A stretch of DNA of 9,683 nt. It comes from Clostridia bacterium (GTDB lineage Bacteria > Bacillota > Clostridia > CAKSNL01 > HGM11501). Both the position numbers and the translations under genes were made by a program. Location: the NCBI GenBank assembly GCA_030535815.1, contig JAUNRD010000047.1, positions 1-9,683 on the forward strand, read 5' to 3'. The notes beneath the pieces are model-generated. The model was not told the DNA's origin and made no database searches. It saw only the letters and a list, made by a program, of their open reading frames with translations. This document shows positions 1 through 6,609 of this stretch, piece after piece. Numbering within the stretch: position 1 is the stretch's first letter; every line of letters starts with the position of its first letter.

Positions 1-444
1 GCCATAAGTTACCGGTGCCTTGAAAACATCAGAATATGACCTTTCCCACTGATTGCTTCCGCCTGCACCGACACCCCTTTTTACTGTCCCGCTGCGGGCA
101 TTTCTCTCTTCGGGATACCCTGTCTTTGCCTTTTCTTCTTTCTTCTTCCTTTCTTTCAGCCCTTCAAAAAGCATCTTCTCCCCCGCAGCTTTAGCCCCTG
201 CAACCACAGCCGTACTAAGTGCTTTACCTGTATCTTTCAAATCCGCATCTTTACCGGTGCTTTGCTTTTTTGATGTCTGAACCTTCGTTGTCCCCACCTT
301 GCTCTGCTTAGCCAAAGCTGTCTTTCCCGCCGTGGCATAAGTAGTTTCGGCTACGGTTTTTGCCGCTTTCTGCACAGCATCCATTATGTCATATAGCGGA
401 TCCGTCAGTACCTTATTAAGACTGACAGTTTTTCTTTTTCCCAT
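1..444 (-). CDS. Lys/Ala-rich phage protein, 3' end cut by window edge
   Basis: An open frame starts at ATG 444 and runs without a stop to base 1, giving 148 residues with the C-terminus missing. It opens with MGKRKTVSLN. Residues 20-105 are rich in Ala, Lys, Thr and Glu and look helical or disordered, including the highly charged stretch KERKKKEEKAK near 97-107. A Gly/Ser-rich linker (about 118-131) leads into a more ordinary sequence, NQWERSYSDVFKAP, that may begin a folded domain. A purine-rich GAGAGAGGGAG lies just before the ATG, and the upstream gene stops only 14 nt earlier, so both are probably on one transcript. Its position two genes after the portal suggests a structural, neck, tail or ejection role, but I do not recognise the family. 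The frame is probably real because of its spacing and the purine-rich tract before its ATG; the function is unknown. Confidence 0.7.
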   Translation of the reverse strand, partial: MGKRKTVSLNKVLTDPLYDIMDAVQKAAKTVAETTYATAGKTALAKQSKVGTTKVQTSKKQSTGKDADLKDTGKALSTAVVAGAKAAGEKMLFEGLKERKKKEEKAKTGYPEERNARSGTVKRGVGAGGSNQWERSYSDVFKAPVTYG

Positions 445-458
445 AGTCTCCCTCTCTC

Positions 459-2492
459 TTACTTATAATATTCCAGAAGGGGAACTCCGCTGTCCTTATG
501 TACCCAGATGCCTTTGTTTTTGTCATACATAAAGCCGTATTTTCCCAGAGTATCAATGTACTTTCCCGATAAAGCCCTTCCACTCTGATTGGATAATATA
601 ACCGCACTCATTGCCGCACTTAAATCACTTGGGATATTTCTTTCGCCATCATATACCCTTTTTATAGGAGTACCTTCGTAATACAGCGTTCCGTCCAGAA
701 ATTCATATCCTTTATTTATAAGATACATTATGTCATCTTCGCTAAGCTCATAGCCGGCAAGATAAGTTGCCATCGCTTTGTCAAGAGGCGTACTTCCGCC
801 CCAACGGAAAGGCTGCCCGCTCTGGTCAATTATCATTCCGGTAAGGTCATCAAATTTATACCCATAATCCTGCAATATAATCTGATTTACGGGGTCCATA
901 TCATACCAGCCGTTAGTATTATAGTCGTTGTATGCCATCTGAAACTCATTGTTCTGCATATATGTTTTTAGAACAAGCTCTCCGTTTTTATACAGCACTC
1001 CGTTGTCAAATACGTATTCACCCGTCTTTTCCATGCGGAGTTTTTCTGCAGGAGTCAGGTTTTCGCCGGCCTTATACTTTGCCTCAAGATCTTCCAGAGA
1101 TTCTTTGCCGCGCCACGGAAAATATGCCCCGTCCTTATATATAGAATCTGTTTCCGGGTCATATCTGTAGCCCTGATTTACAAGTATCTGTCTGTCTTCA
1201 TCGCTTATTTTCTCCCAGCCGTAAGCATCGTAATTGTCGTAAGCACTTAAATATGCATTGTTTTTGCTTGCATAGGTCATGCCGTCAGAAATTCTTATAA
1301 GGACTCCGTCCCTTATTACATAGCCCTTTGTCTCAAGATAAATCTTTTCATCTTCGCCTAAAGCTTTTGCACCGTCGTTTTCATATCGTCTTATTAGCGA
1401 GTTAAGATACGCTTCCTCCTTTTTCGCATATCTGTTTTCACTTGCAAGCTCGCCTTCCGGTCCGTAAACCTTCCCGTCAGCTATCCAATGGCTGCCGTCG
1501 GCATACAGCAATTCTATTTCTTCCTGTGTCAGTGCATCAACACCGTAAATCTGTGCCTTCTGAAGCACAGCATTTCTTTCTGCCGTTTCCCATCTTTCGC
1601 GCTCTTCAATTTCATAAAGATTAAGGTCTCTGGTAAGCTCGTCCTGATATTTCTGGTAAGCAAGGGCGTAAAGCTCCGGAATCACCGCATTTGCGTTCTG
1701 CATATATTCGTTATAGCTGTCAGCTCCCGCCGCAACTGCATAACTTCCTGCCATACCGCCGGTCATTGCCGCGTTTCTTGCCGTGGTATCAGCCATTGCT
1801 CTCTGCCCGTTCCGGGCAACCCTTGCAAGATACTCCTGATACAGCGGGTCGCTGTCAAGGTCATACTCAAACTTTCTGTTCTCATATCTTTCCCTTGCCG
1901 AAGGCTTTTTTACTTCAGGTTGCACAGCCTGAGATGGAGACATTGCCGCATTTACGGATGTGCTCATCTCTTTTCCGGCAGATGTCAATGCATCGCCTAT
2001 AGCAGTTTTTTTAGTTACCGGTGTCACCTCTTCCCCGACAGATATCAATGTATCCGCTATGACAGGTCTTTCAGCTGTAGGAGCATCCATTGTTCTTCCG
2101 GCTTCCAGCAAACCGTCGCCCATACCAGTTTTAGGCTTTTTGTCAATCCAGCCTTCCGCTGCCCAGTCTGCTGTTTTGGCAAAGTCCAGAATAACCTCCC
2201 CCGAATTATTGCCTCCTGCCACCTGTAAATCACCGGCTACATCCACAATTGTCTCCCCTGAGGTCTTGTTTCGCTTTGTCCATGTGCCTGTTGCCGGGTC
2301 GTAAGAAGATTTTGTTCCGGAAACCTTATCATAAAGTCTGTTGTTTTCTACCTCTCTGTTATGATACTCTTCTGCCAGTACACTGTCACCTGCTTTATTT
2401 GCCTCTGTCCATCCCGCCTTGTTTACTTCGGAAGTTCTTTTATAAAGTTCTTCTCTTTCTTTATCTTTAAGCCCATAGTAAGGATTTTTCAT
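459..2492 (-). CDS. Putative virion structural/ejection protein with internal repeats (677 aa)
   Basis: ATG 2492 follows the portal stop by 3 nt and has a strong AAGGAGG site inside the last portal codons, so translation is probably coupled. There is no signal peptide or clear membrane segment. Residues 1-120 are charged. Residues 124-183 form three 20-residue repeats. Residues 205-300 are a helical, Ala/Tyr-rich segment (KFEYDLDSDPLYQEYL, then MADTTARNAAMTGGMAGSYA, then NAVIPELYALAYQKYQDEL). From memory, this resembles a segment in uncharacterised structural proteins of Clostridia-type phages. Residues about 319-675 hold seven diverged units of 50-58 residues with a pattern like LS.EE...L...GY....G.LYKDG. 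Position after terminase and portal supports a neck, tail or DNA-ejection component. The repeat modules could bind a partner or a cell-surface polymer. The exact role is inference; an enzyme is less likely because no catalytic motif is visible. Confidence 0.8.
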   Translation of the reverse strand: MKNPYYGLKDKEREELYKRTSEVNKAGWTEANKAGDSVLAEEYHNREVENNRLYDKVSGTKSSYDPATGTWTKRNKTSGETIVDVAGDLQVAGGNNSGEVILDFAKTADWAAEGWIDKKPKTGMGDGLLEAGRTMDAPTAERPVIADTLISVGEEVTPVTKKTAIGDALTSAGKEMSTSVNAAMSPSQAVQPEVKKPSARERYENRKFEYDLDSDPLYQEYLARVARNGQRAMADTTARNAAMTGGMAGSYAVAAGADSYNEYMQNANAVIPELYALAYQKYQDELTRDLNLYEIEERERWETAERNAVLQKAQIYGVDALTQEEIELLYADGSHWIADGKVYGPEGELASENRYAKKEEAYLNSLIRRYENDGAKALGEDEKIYLETKGYVIRDGVLIRISDGMTYASKNNAYLSAYDNYDAYGWEKISDEDRQILVNQGYRYDPETDSIYKDGAYFPWRGKESLEDLEAKYKAGENLTPAEKLRMEKTGEYVFDNGVLYKNGELVLKTYMQNNEFQMAYNDYNTNGWYDMDPVNQIILQDYGYKFDDLTGMIIDQSGQPFRWGGSTPLDKAMATYLAGYELSEDDIMYLINKGYEFLDGTLYYEGTPIKRVYDGERNIPSDLSAAMSAVILSNQSGRALSGKYIDTLGKYGFMYDKNKGIWVHKDSGVPLLEYYK
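462..1538 (-). repeat. Seven diverged ~52-residue modules in the C-terminal half of the 677-aa protein
   Basis: Similar modules begin near residues 319 (DALTQEEIELLYADG), 377 (ALGEDEKIYLETKGY), 428 (KISDEDRQILVNQGY), 478 (NLTPAEKLRMEKTGE), 530 (YDMDPVNQIILQDYGY), 581 (YELSEDDIMYLINKGY) and 639 (RALSGKYIDTLGKYGF). Each has a short helix with acidic residues, then Gly-Tyr or an equivalent, then a beta-hairpin-like DG.LYKDG. Spacings are 57, 51, 50, 52, 51 and 58 residues. The repeats are clear in protein but not obvious in DNA, so the duplication is old and kept by selection. No function is assigned. Confidence 0.75.
1944..2123 (-). repeat. Three tandem 60-nt repeats (20 residues each) in the 677-aa protein
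   Basis: Residues 124-143 (GDGLLEAGRTMDAP...), 144-163 (IADTLISVGEEVTP...) and 164-183 (IGDALTSAGKEMST...) align without gaps at a 20-residue period. The consensus is about hGDsLxsAGcEM. The DNA also matches at an exact 60-nt offset: the + strand reads gatgtcaatgcatcgcctat at 1981 and gatatcaatgtatccgctat at 2041, with a more diverged third copy at 2101. This indicates tandem duplication in a linker between the charged N-terminus and the central helical segment. Confidence 0.8.
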
Positions 2493-2495
2493 TTT

Positions 2496-4364
2496 TTATT
2501 CCTCCTTCACATTATTTGCCCTGCCGGCTAAAGTCTGCCCGTAATTATTAAGAGCCACTTTCTCGGCACCTTTAGTCGCCACCGCCACAGGATTCCCGCT
2601 TTTAAAGCCTTCCCCTTGAGGGGAAGGTGGCAGCGAAGCTGACGGATGAGGTGTATTCTGTCCTCCCATACCGCCTGCACCTCCCCCTCGGAGCATTGCA
2701 ATAAAGCCCTTAAGATTTTCAATTTCTGCCTTAAGTTGTTCAATATTTCCCAAAAGCGTCTGTCCCTCAGATATTTTCGCAACAATCTCATCCTTGCCCT
2801 CAAAATCCATCATTGAAAGCATAATGCTTGCCTGCTCGGCATTATCGGGATTAAAAATACCCATTTTATACAGGTTACTTGCTGTTTCATTCTGACTGAG
2901 CTTTGAATAGGGGTTAGTCTTCTGCGCCTTTACACTTATATCAAAAACAGGTTTTCTCTTAAACGTCATTCCTTCACTGTCCTTTATTAGATTCCCGCCG
3001 ACTCCCTTAATATCCTGAAGGGTAATTCCCTTGTTTGAATAGGATACAAATTTTTCTCCTTCGTTGGGCTTTACTATTCTGAAGGTTCGCTCGGTTGTAT
3101 AAAACTGCCTTATCAGTTCAACCACCATGCGGATTATCTTGATATAAGCCCGATAGCTTGTCTTTATGGCGTCTCTGCTCGTCTTATTTCCGGCTTCCTG
3201 AAGCGTTGCAATTGCCGCCCCGCTCGTCACGCCTGCCATAGTGCCTCCCGAGTTAACATCGCGGTTTCCTATTGTTTCCTTAAGCTCATTTATTTTGCGT
3301 TCCAGAAGATTATAGTAAATACCGCTCATGGGGCTCATTGTTATCTGCTGAAATCTTTCTTCCGTAATATCTCCCGTAACAGACACAAAGGGCTTTGACC
3401 AGTCAGAAAACTCAGCTTCATTAATGCCGACATCCTTTTTCTTAAACCATCTTGGCGTTGTTGCCTTTTTTGTATAATTCATCAGAAGTGCATCAAGACA
3501 ATCAATATAGCTCTGAGTATCTTTGGTTACGCTGATAACTCCATATCCTGTTACCTGGTCTTCCTCGGGATACAATGTATCAAAAACCACCGGATACATC
3601 CCGTGATCGTAATAGCCCCTTTTGCTGTAGTTTTTATCGTTCTCAGATGAATACAAAATGGTGTCACCTGTAAACTTGCAAAAATGCAGAACACTTTTTC
3701 CGTCTACATTCTTTTTATAATACCAGTCTACAACCAGACTCTGATTGCTCCTGTCAACATTGTCGTCTTTTTCATACTCTGTAAGTGTAATTCGCTCACC
3801 ATTTATATCTGCTTCGGGATATTCCGCTTTAAGAGCCTCTGTATCAACCGCCGCACATATAAATAAGTTGGAGCTTTTCTGTATGTCCGAAACAGTGGGA
3901 TCCCAGAACACTCGCAAAAGATCAATATTAGATATTGAAATATCGCCTATTCCACCGTCTGCCTTAGGGTCCCAGAATACGCCGAAGCAACTTGTTCCGT
4001 GCTTCAGCTTATACCATAGAGCGGAAGAATATGTTTCCTCAAAATCCGTTCTCTCTAAAATCACAGGGACAATATCAGTAAGGGTTTCAGCTTCGTTTTT
4101 ATCCGATTCTTCTCTGGGAAGCAGTGCAGGAATGGGATAGTTATCCATCATATCCGCGTGTTTGTTTACAACAGCATTCCACATATATGCGGAACTTGAA
4201 GGCGTAACTCCGGTTTCTGTGTCCCTGCCCTGCCACATCTGGAGCCTCCATGCTTTTTCCTCTTCCACAATCCTTGCTTCCAGATTTGCCTTGCCTTGCT
4301 TGTATTTTTCCAAAATACCTTTAGCTTCAGATATTTTTTCGTTTACTTTTGTTTTTTTCTGCAT
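2496..4364 (-). CDS. Portal protein (P22-type, 622 aa)
   Basis: The portal forms the dodecameric ring at the head vertex through which terminase packages DNA and to which the neck or tail attaches. Start ATG 4364 has GAAAGG six bases upstream. The charged helical N-terminus (1-40) is followed by LQMWQGRDTETGVTPSSSAYMWNAVVNKHADMMDNYP, and then segments typical of long P22-like portals: ALWYKLKHGTSCFGVFWDP (115-132), ISNIDLLRVFWDPTV (144-158), YYDHGMYPVVFDTLYPEEDQVTGYGVISV (251-279) and SGAAIATLQEAGNKTSRDAI (381-400). A helical segment lies at 541-556, then a Gly-rich linker (560-568) and a disordered tail. Residues about 571-587 of that tail are encoded by a palindromic repeat, listed separately. 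The gene lies 26 nt after terminase, the usual order. Family assignment is by recalled sequence pattern and context. Confidence 0.9.
   Translation of the reverse strand: MQKKTKVNEKISEAKGILEKYKQGKANLEARIVEEEKAWRLQMWQGRDTETGVTPSSSAYMWNAVVNKHADMMDNYPIPALLPREESDKNEAETLTDIVPVILERTDFEETYSSALWYKLKHGTSCFGVFWDPKADGGIGDISISNIDLLRVFWDPTVSDIQKSSNLFICAAVDTEALKAEYPEADINGERITLTEYEKDDNVDRSNQSLVVDWYYKKNVDGKSVLHFCKFTGDTILYSSENDKNYSKRGYYDHGMYPVVFDTLYPEEDQVTGYGVISVTKDTQSYIDCLDALLMNYTKKATTPRWFKKKDVGINEAEFSDWSKPFVSVTGDITEERFQQITMSPMSGIYYNLLERKINELKETIGNRDVNSGGTMAGVTSGAAIATLQEAGNKTSRDAIKTSYRAYIKIIRMVVELIRQFYTTERTFRIVKPNEGEKFVSYSNKGITLQDIKGVGGNLIKDSEGMTFKRKPVFDISVKAQKTNPYSKLSQNETASNLYKMGIFNPDNAEQASIMLSMMDFEGKDEIVAKISEGQTLLGNIEQLKAEIENLKGFIAMLRGGGAGGMGGQNTPHPSASLPPSPQGEGFKSGNPVAVATKGAEKVALNNYGQTLAGRANNVKEE
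2605..2654. repeat. Palindromic interspersed repeat inserted in frame in the portal gene tail
   Basis: The + strand holds CCTTCCCCT-TG-AGGGGAAGG (2608-2627), a perfect 9-bp inverted repeat with a 2-base centre. It is followed by GTGGCAGCGAAGCTGACGGATGAGGTG, which contains a second small stem, CAGC-GAA-GCTG. From memory, this combination closely matches a short repeat found scattered between genes in many gut Clostridia (Oscillospiraceae/Lachnospiraceae types). Here it encodes portal residues of about 571-587 (PHPSASLPPSPQGEG) without breaking the frame. Its location in a flexible tail explains why it is tolerated. Confidence 0.75.
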
Positions 4365-4390
4365 AAAGTTCCTTTCTGCATTTCTGCTTT

Positions 4391-5803
4391 TTAATATTTT
4401 TTAACCAAAAAATTATACTGACCTATTTTTCGATTATCGGAAAGCGGATCAAAAGTCTTTACCTCCGCAGGTGCTCCTGCCACAGGAACAATGGGGTGCG
4501 CCATACACATATAGCGCACCTCATCGGCAATGTGATCTTCTCCGTCTGTATCAAGGTCTTCAGGCTTATTTTTAGAAAACACCAGAGACGGCATTGTTCT
4601 TATAAACCCTTCGCAGTTTGAAAATACGTACATCATGGGTATATTGTTCTCATCAAACTGCAATCTGTAGTGAACCTGCATCCATCCGGGAATTCTGTTA
4701 TTATCTCCCTTATCAAAGTATACACCGTATTTTTCTGCCACATCCGCCACGCTTGTTCCTCTTGACTTATCCCATATAGAAGGGTCTGCAACTCCGAAAA
4801 TTTCCTTCCCTTTAAGCCAGGGGTGAGTTTTTTCTGTTTCCGAAACGCTTGCGAAAATTTTTTCAGGAGTCCACTTCACTCCCACATTTGCAGTCGGAAA
4901 TCCGCTTTCGTCTTTTTTGCAACCATAAAGCTCCATTATGCGATATAACCTTCCGTCATAGTCAATGGCCCACCAGCCAACCGAAAAGGGCCTTGCATAG
5001 CCAAAGTCAAAACTTCTGTATATGGTCCATTCCGGCGGAGGAACAAACGGAGCTATAACGTGCGTTCCAAACCTATCCTCATAATGCTCGGGATTGTTTT
5101 TGAATTCGGCAAAAAACTGGCCGTCGAAAATTTCCCAGTCTCCATATAAAAGTGCCTTTCTTTCATGGCTCGGAAGACTTTCCAGCCTTTTGATATAACC
5201 GGGGTCGCTTTTCATAAGAAATTTATTTTCCGTTACAAGTGCAGGAATAAAAATAAAACTTCTTCCCTCTCTTTCAAAGCGTTTTCCGGGTTTCTTTGCT
5301 GTTATGAATAATTCCTTAACCCATGCATGTCCCCTGCTTCCGGGGTTTGTGGATGATTTCATCTGCTTTGGAAATTTATTTACACCTCGAATACGGCTTC
5401 TCATATACTTATACTGATATTCCGTAAAATGTGTAAGCTCATCAAAGCGGACAATATCATACTCCGCAGACTGATAATTTGAGACATCGGAATCTGCTGC
5501 GATATAGCCGAATTCTATAAAGGAACCGTTCACAAAATTCATTTTATGATTAACTGAAGAATACGAATAAAGTTCTTTCGGAATAATCGATAATGCAGTA
5601 AGTATAACGGAACGGTTAAGCTCGGGAAAAGAATTACGGAAAATTATCTGCTTTATGCCGGGATACTTGACAGCTTTAAGAAAAGCGTCAATAATCTGTC
5701 CATAGCTTTTTCCTCCGCCTGCGGCACCGCCGTACAATACTTCATCCTCTTTTGCGTTGATAAACGCCTGTTGTTTACGGGTAATTTTATAGTCAACATT
5801 CAT
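4391..5803 (-). CDS. terL: Terminase large subunit, ATPase/nuclease (470 aa)
   Basis: This is the packaging motor: it cuts concatemeric DNA and pumps it into the procapsid through the portal. The N-terminal ATPase has an adenine-binding-type ITRKQQAFINAK, Walker A GGAAGGGKS (25-33), Walker B with acidic pair DE121-122 in YDIVRFDELTHF, and coupling motif SSTNPGSRGHAW (150-161). The C-terminal RNase H-like nuclease shows candidate metal-binding acids D266 (SFDFGYA), D340 (GVADPSIWD) and D423 (GEDHIADEVRYMCM). The length is normal for a compact large terminase. ATG 5803 has a GTGAGGTG site nearby. No small terminase subunit is visible between this gene and the capsid gene, where one might be expected. 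It may lie outside the window, or its role may be filled differently. Confidence 0.96.
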   Translation of the reverse strand: MNVDYKITRKQQAFINAKEDEVLYGGAAGGGKSYGQIIDAFLKAVKYPGIKQIIFRNSFPELNRSVILTALSIIPKELYSYSSVNHKMNFVNGSFIEFGYIAADSDVSNYQSAEYDIVRFDELTHFTEYQYKYMRSRIRGVNKFPKQMKSSTNPGSRGHAWVKELFITAKKPGKRFEREGRSFIFIPALVTENKFLMKSDPGYIKRLESLPSHERKALLYGDWEIFDGQFFAEFKNNPEHYEDRFGTHVIAPFVPPPEWTIYRSFDFGYARPFSVGWWAIDYDGRLYRIMELYGCKKDESGFPTANVGVKWTPEKIFASVSETEKTHPWLKGKEIFGVADPSIWDKSRGTSVADVAEKYGVYFDKGDNNRIPGWMQVHYRLQFDENNIPMMYVFSNCEGFIRTMPSLVFSKNKPEDLDTDGEDHIADEVRYMCMAHPIVPVAGAPAEVKTFDPLSDNRKIGQYNFLVKKY

Positions 5804-5866
5804 TCACAACACCTCACTCCCTTCACCTGTTCGCATCTTCGTTTCCCGATTTTTTAAGTTATGCGA

Positions 5867-6151
5867 TTATTCTTTGCCCGCAAGATTGCTGATTCTCGCT
5901 GCCGTCTTGGCCTGCTGACCTAAAGACTGCTCGATAATATTTGCATATTTCCTTTTTATCTTAACCTTTTCTCCTCTGGGAACAACCAACGCTGTTCCGT
6001 TTAAGATAACCACAATATCTTCCTTATATCTTCCGTCATCCTTATGAAGCATCATTTCCACTTCTTCATTAAGATAATCCTTCTTTTCATCTTCTGCTGC
6101 CTTTACTTCGGTATTTATTGTCTTCGCTGTTTCCTTTTTGGTTGTTGCCAT
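5867..6151 (-). CDS. Small head-associated protein (94 aa)
   Basis: I chose ATG 6151 (MATTKKETAKTINTE) because AAAGGAGAG lies 8 nt upstream. An in-frame ATG at 6196 would start inside the perfect palindrome and lacks a comparable site. The Lys/Glu-rich N-terminus (1-30) looks disordered. The rest, LHKDDGRYKEDIVVILNGTALVVPRGEKVKIKRKYANIIEQSL, is a compact beta-rich segment ending in a helix. In pattern it resembles small proteins found next to N4-gp56-type capsid genes in Bacillota phages (K.G.YKDD...VNG....I.RG..V.I....A..LE.S..Q). A head decoration or capsid-stabilising role is plausible from this neighbourhood but not shown. It lies 63 bp before terminase and is separated from the capsid gene by the hairpin-rich tract, so its transcription may depend on read-through or on a promoter inside that tract. 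Confidence 0.8.
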   Translation of the reverse strand: MATTKKETAKTINTEVKAAEDEKKDYLNEEVEMMLHKDDGRYKEDIVVILNGTALVVPRGEKVKIKRKYANIIEQSLGQQAKTAARISNLAGKE

Positions 6152-6177
6152 AATAAAATCTCTCCTTTTCTTTTCGT

Positions 6178-6210
6178 AAAGTATATCGGGGATCATCCCC
6201 GATATACTTT
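6178..6210. promoter_or_regulatory. Perfect 33-nt palindrome in the leader of the 94-aa gene
   Basis: Arms AAAGTATATCGGGGAT (6178-6193) and ATCCCCGATATACTTT (6195-6210) are exact 16-base inverted copies around a single C at 6194. The palindrome ends 26 nt before the chosen ATG and about 10 nt before its ribosome binding site. In RNA it would form a long hairpin with a tight tip. In DNA it is symmetric enough to be a dimer-binding operator. On the minus strand it is not followed by a T-run, so a classic terminator for late transcription is unlikely; on the + strand five Ts follow. An mRNA-stabilising or processing hairpin is another option. Confidence 0.65.
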
Positions 6211-6241
6211 TTCCATTGTTTTTGACTTTCTTGTATCACGT

Positions 6242-6464
6242 ATAAACGCTTTCTTGCGTGTATCACACAAAACCCTAATGAGTAAAAAACTTTGCCCATC
6301 GAAGGCAAGTTTTTTGCTCAAAAATTCCTACGAGCTTTTCAAAGCTCTATGGGAATTTTTATCGCATATTCGGGTTTTGATTCTTTGTTTCACTCGCTAA
6401 AAGGCTATTCGCCTTTTAACACCGATTTACGCCAAGTAAATGCTCCGCAAAACTTGGCTGCATC
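6242..6464. repeat. Copy 1 of the 132-nt direct repeat, interrupted by a 91-nt insertion
   Basis: Bases 6242-6276 match 6712-6746 with one difference (G6260 versus T6730). Bases 6368-6464 match 6747-6843 exactly. Together they equal the 132 nt of copy 2. The 91 nt between them (6277-6367) are absent from copy 2. The break falls inside the TATTC loop of the CAAAACCC/GGGTTTTG hairpin that copy 2 keeps intact. Confidence 0.93.
6277..6367. mobile_element. Two-hairpin unit 1 (91-nt insertion in repeat copy 1)
   Basis: Hairpin I spans 6280-6319: GAG-T-AAAAAACTT...GCC pairs with GGC-AAGTTTTTT-G-CTC around a loop with TCGA. Hairpin II spans 6320-6360: AAAAATTCC pairs with GGAATTTTT and encloses an inner stem GAGCTTT/AAAGCTC. 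The unit ends in ATCGCAT. Its ends are imperfect inverted copies (ATGAGTAAAAA on the left; ATGCGATAAAAA read inward from the right). Comparison with repeat copy 2 shows a clean insertion with no clear target duplication beyond one ambiguous T. It encodes no protein, so any movement would need a transposase from elsewhere. The mobile label is an inference from the empty-site comparison. Confidence 0.6.
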
Positions 6465-6482
6465 CTTCGGCGATTTTCGTCT

Positions 6483-6567
6483 ATGAGAAAAAACATCTAT
6501 CGAGAGATTTGTTTTTTTACTCAAAAATTTTCACGCCCTTTACGGGCTAAGAAAATTTTTATCGCAT
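6483..6567. mobile_element. Two-hairpin unit 2
   Basis: Same architecture as unit 1. Hairpin I (6485-6522) joins GAGAAAAAACATCT to an AGAT...GTTTTTTTACTC arm around a loop with TCGA. Hairpin II (6523-6560) has perfect 10-base arms AAAAATTTTC/GAAAATTTTT around an inner GCCC/GGGC stem. The unit again ends in ATCGCAT. Its flanks, GGCGATTTT on the left (ending near 6477) and AAAAATCGCC on the right (6574-6583), are inverted copies of each other. The unit therefore also appears to sit in the loop of an older hairpin. No empty copy of this site is visible in the window. Confidence 0.55.
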
Positions 6568-6588
6568 AGATTGTAAAAATCGCCTATG

Positions 6589-6609
6589 GCTCGCAAAACT
6601 TCGTTCCGT
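6589..6609. repeat. 21-nt direct repeat, copy next to unit 3
   Basis: GCTCGCAAAACTTCGTTCCGT is identical to 6850-6870. Here it abuts the left end of two-hairpin unit 3; in the other copy it runs straight into the AAAACGC-TTTCTT-GCGTTTT hairpin. Confidence 0.85.

Noticed and set aside
416..607. 63-codon minus-strand open frame overlapping the end of the 677-aa gene
   Set aside because: It is out of frame with the supported gene and spans the intergenic ribosome binding site and start of the next gene. It is a shadow.
1488..2228. 246-codon open frame on the + strand
   Set aside because: It lies wholly within the well-supported 677-aa gene on the other strand. Its translation is Cys/Ser/His-rich and low in plausible domain content, and it shows no ribosome binding site I could find. 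It is an antisense shadow.
6152..6196. Longer start for the 94-aa protein at ATG 6196
   Set aside because: That ATG lies inside the perfect palindrome without a good ribosome binding site, whereas ATG 6151 has AAAGGAGAG at ideal spacing.
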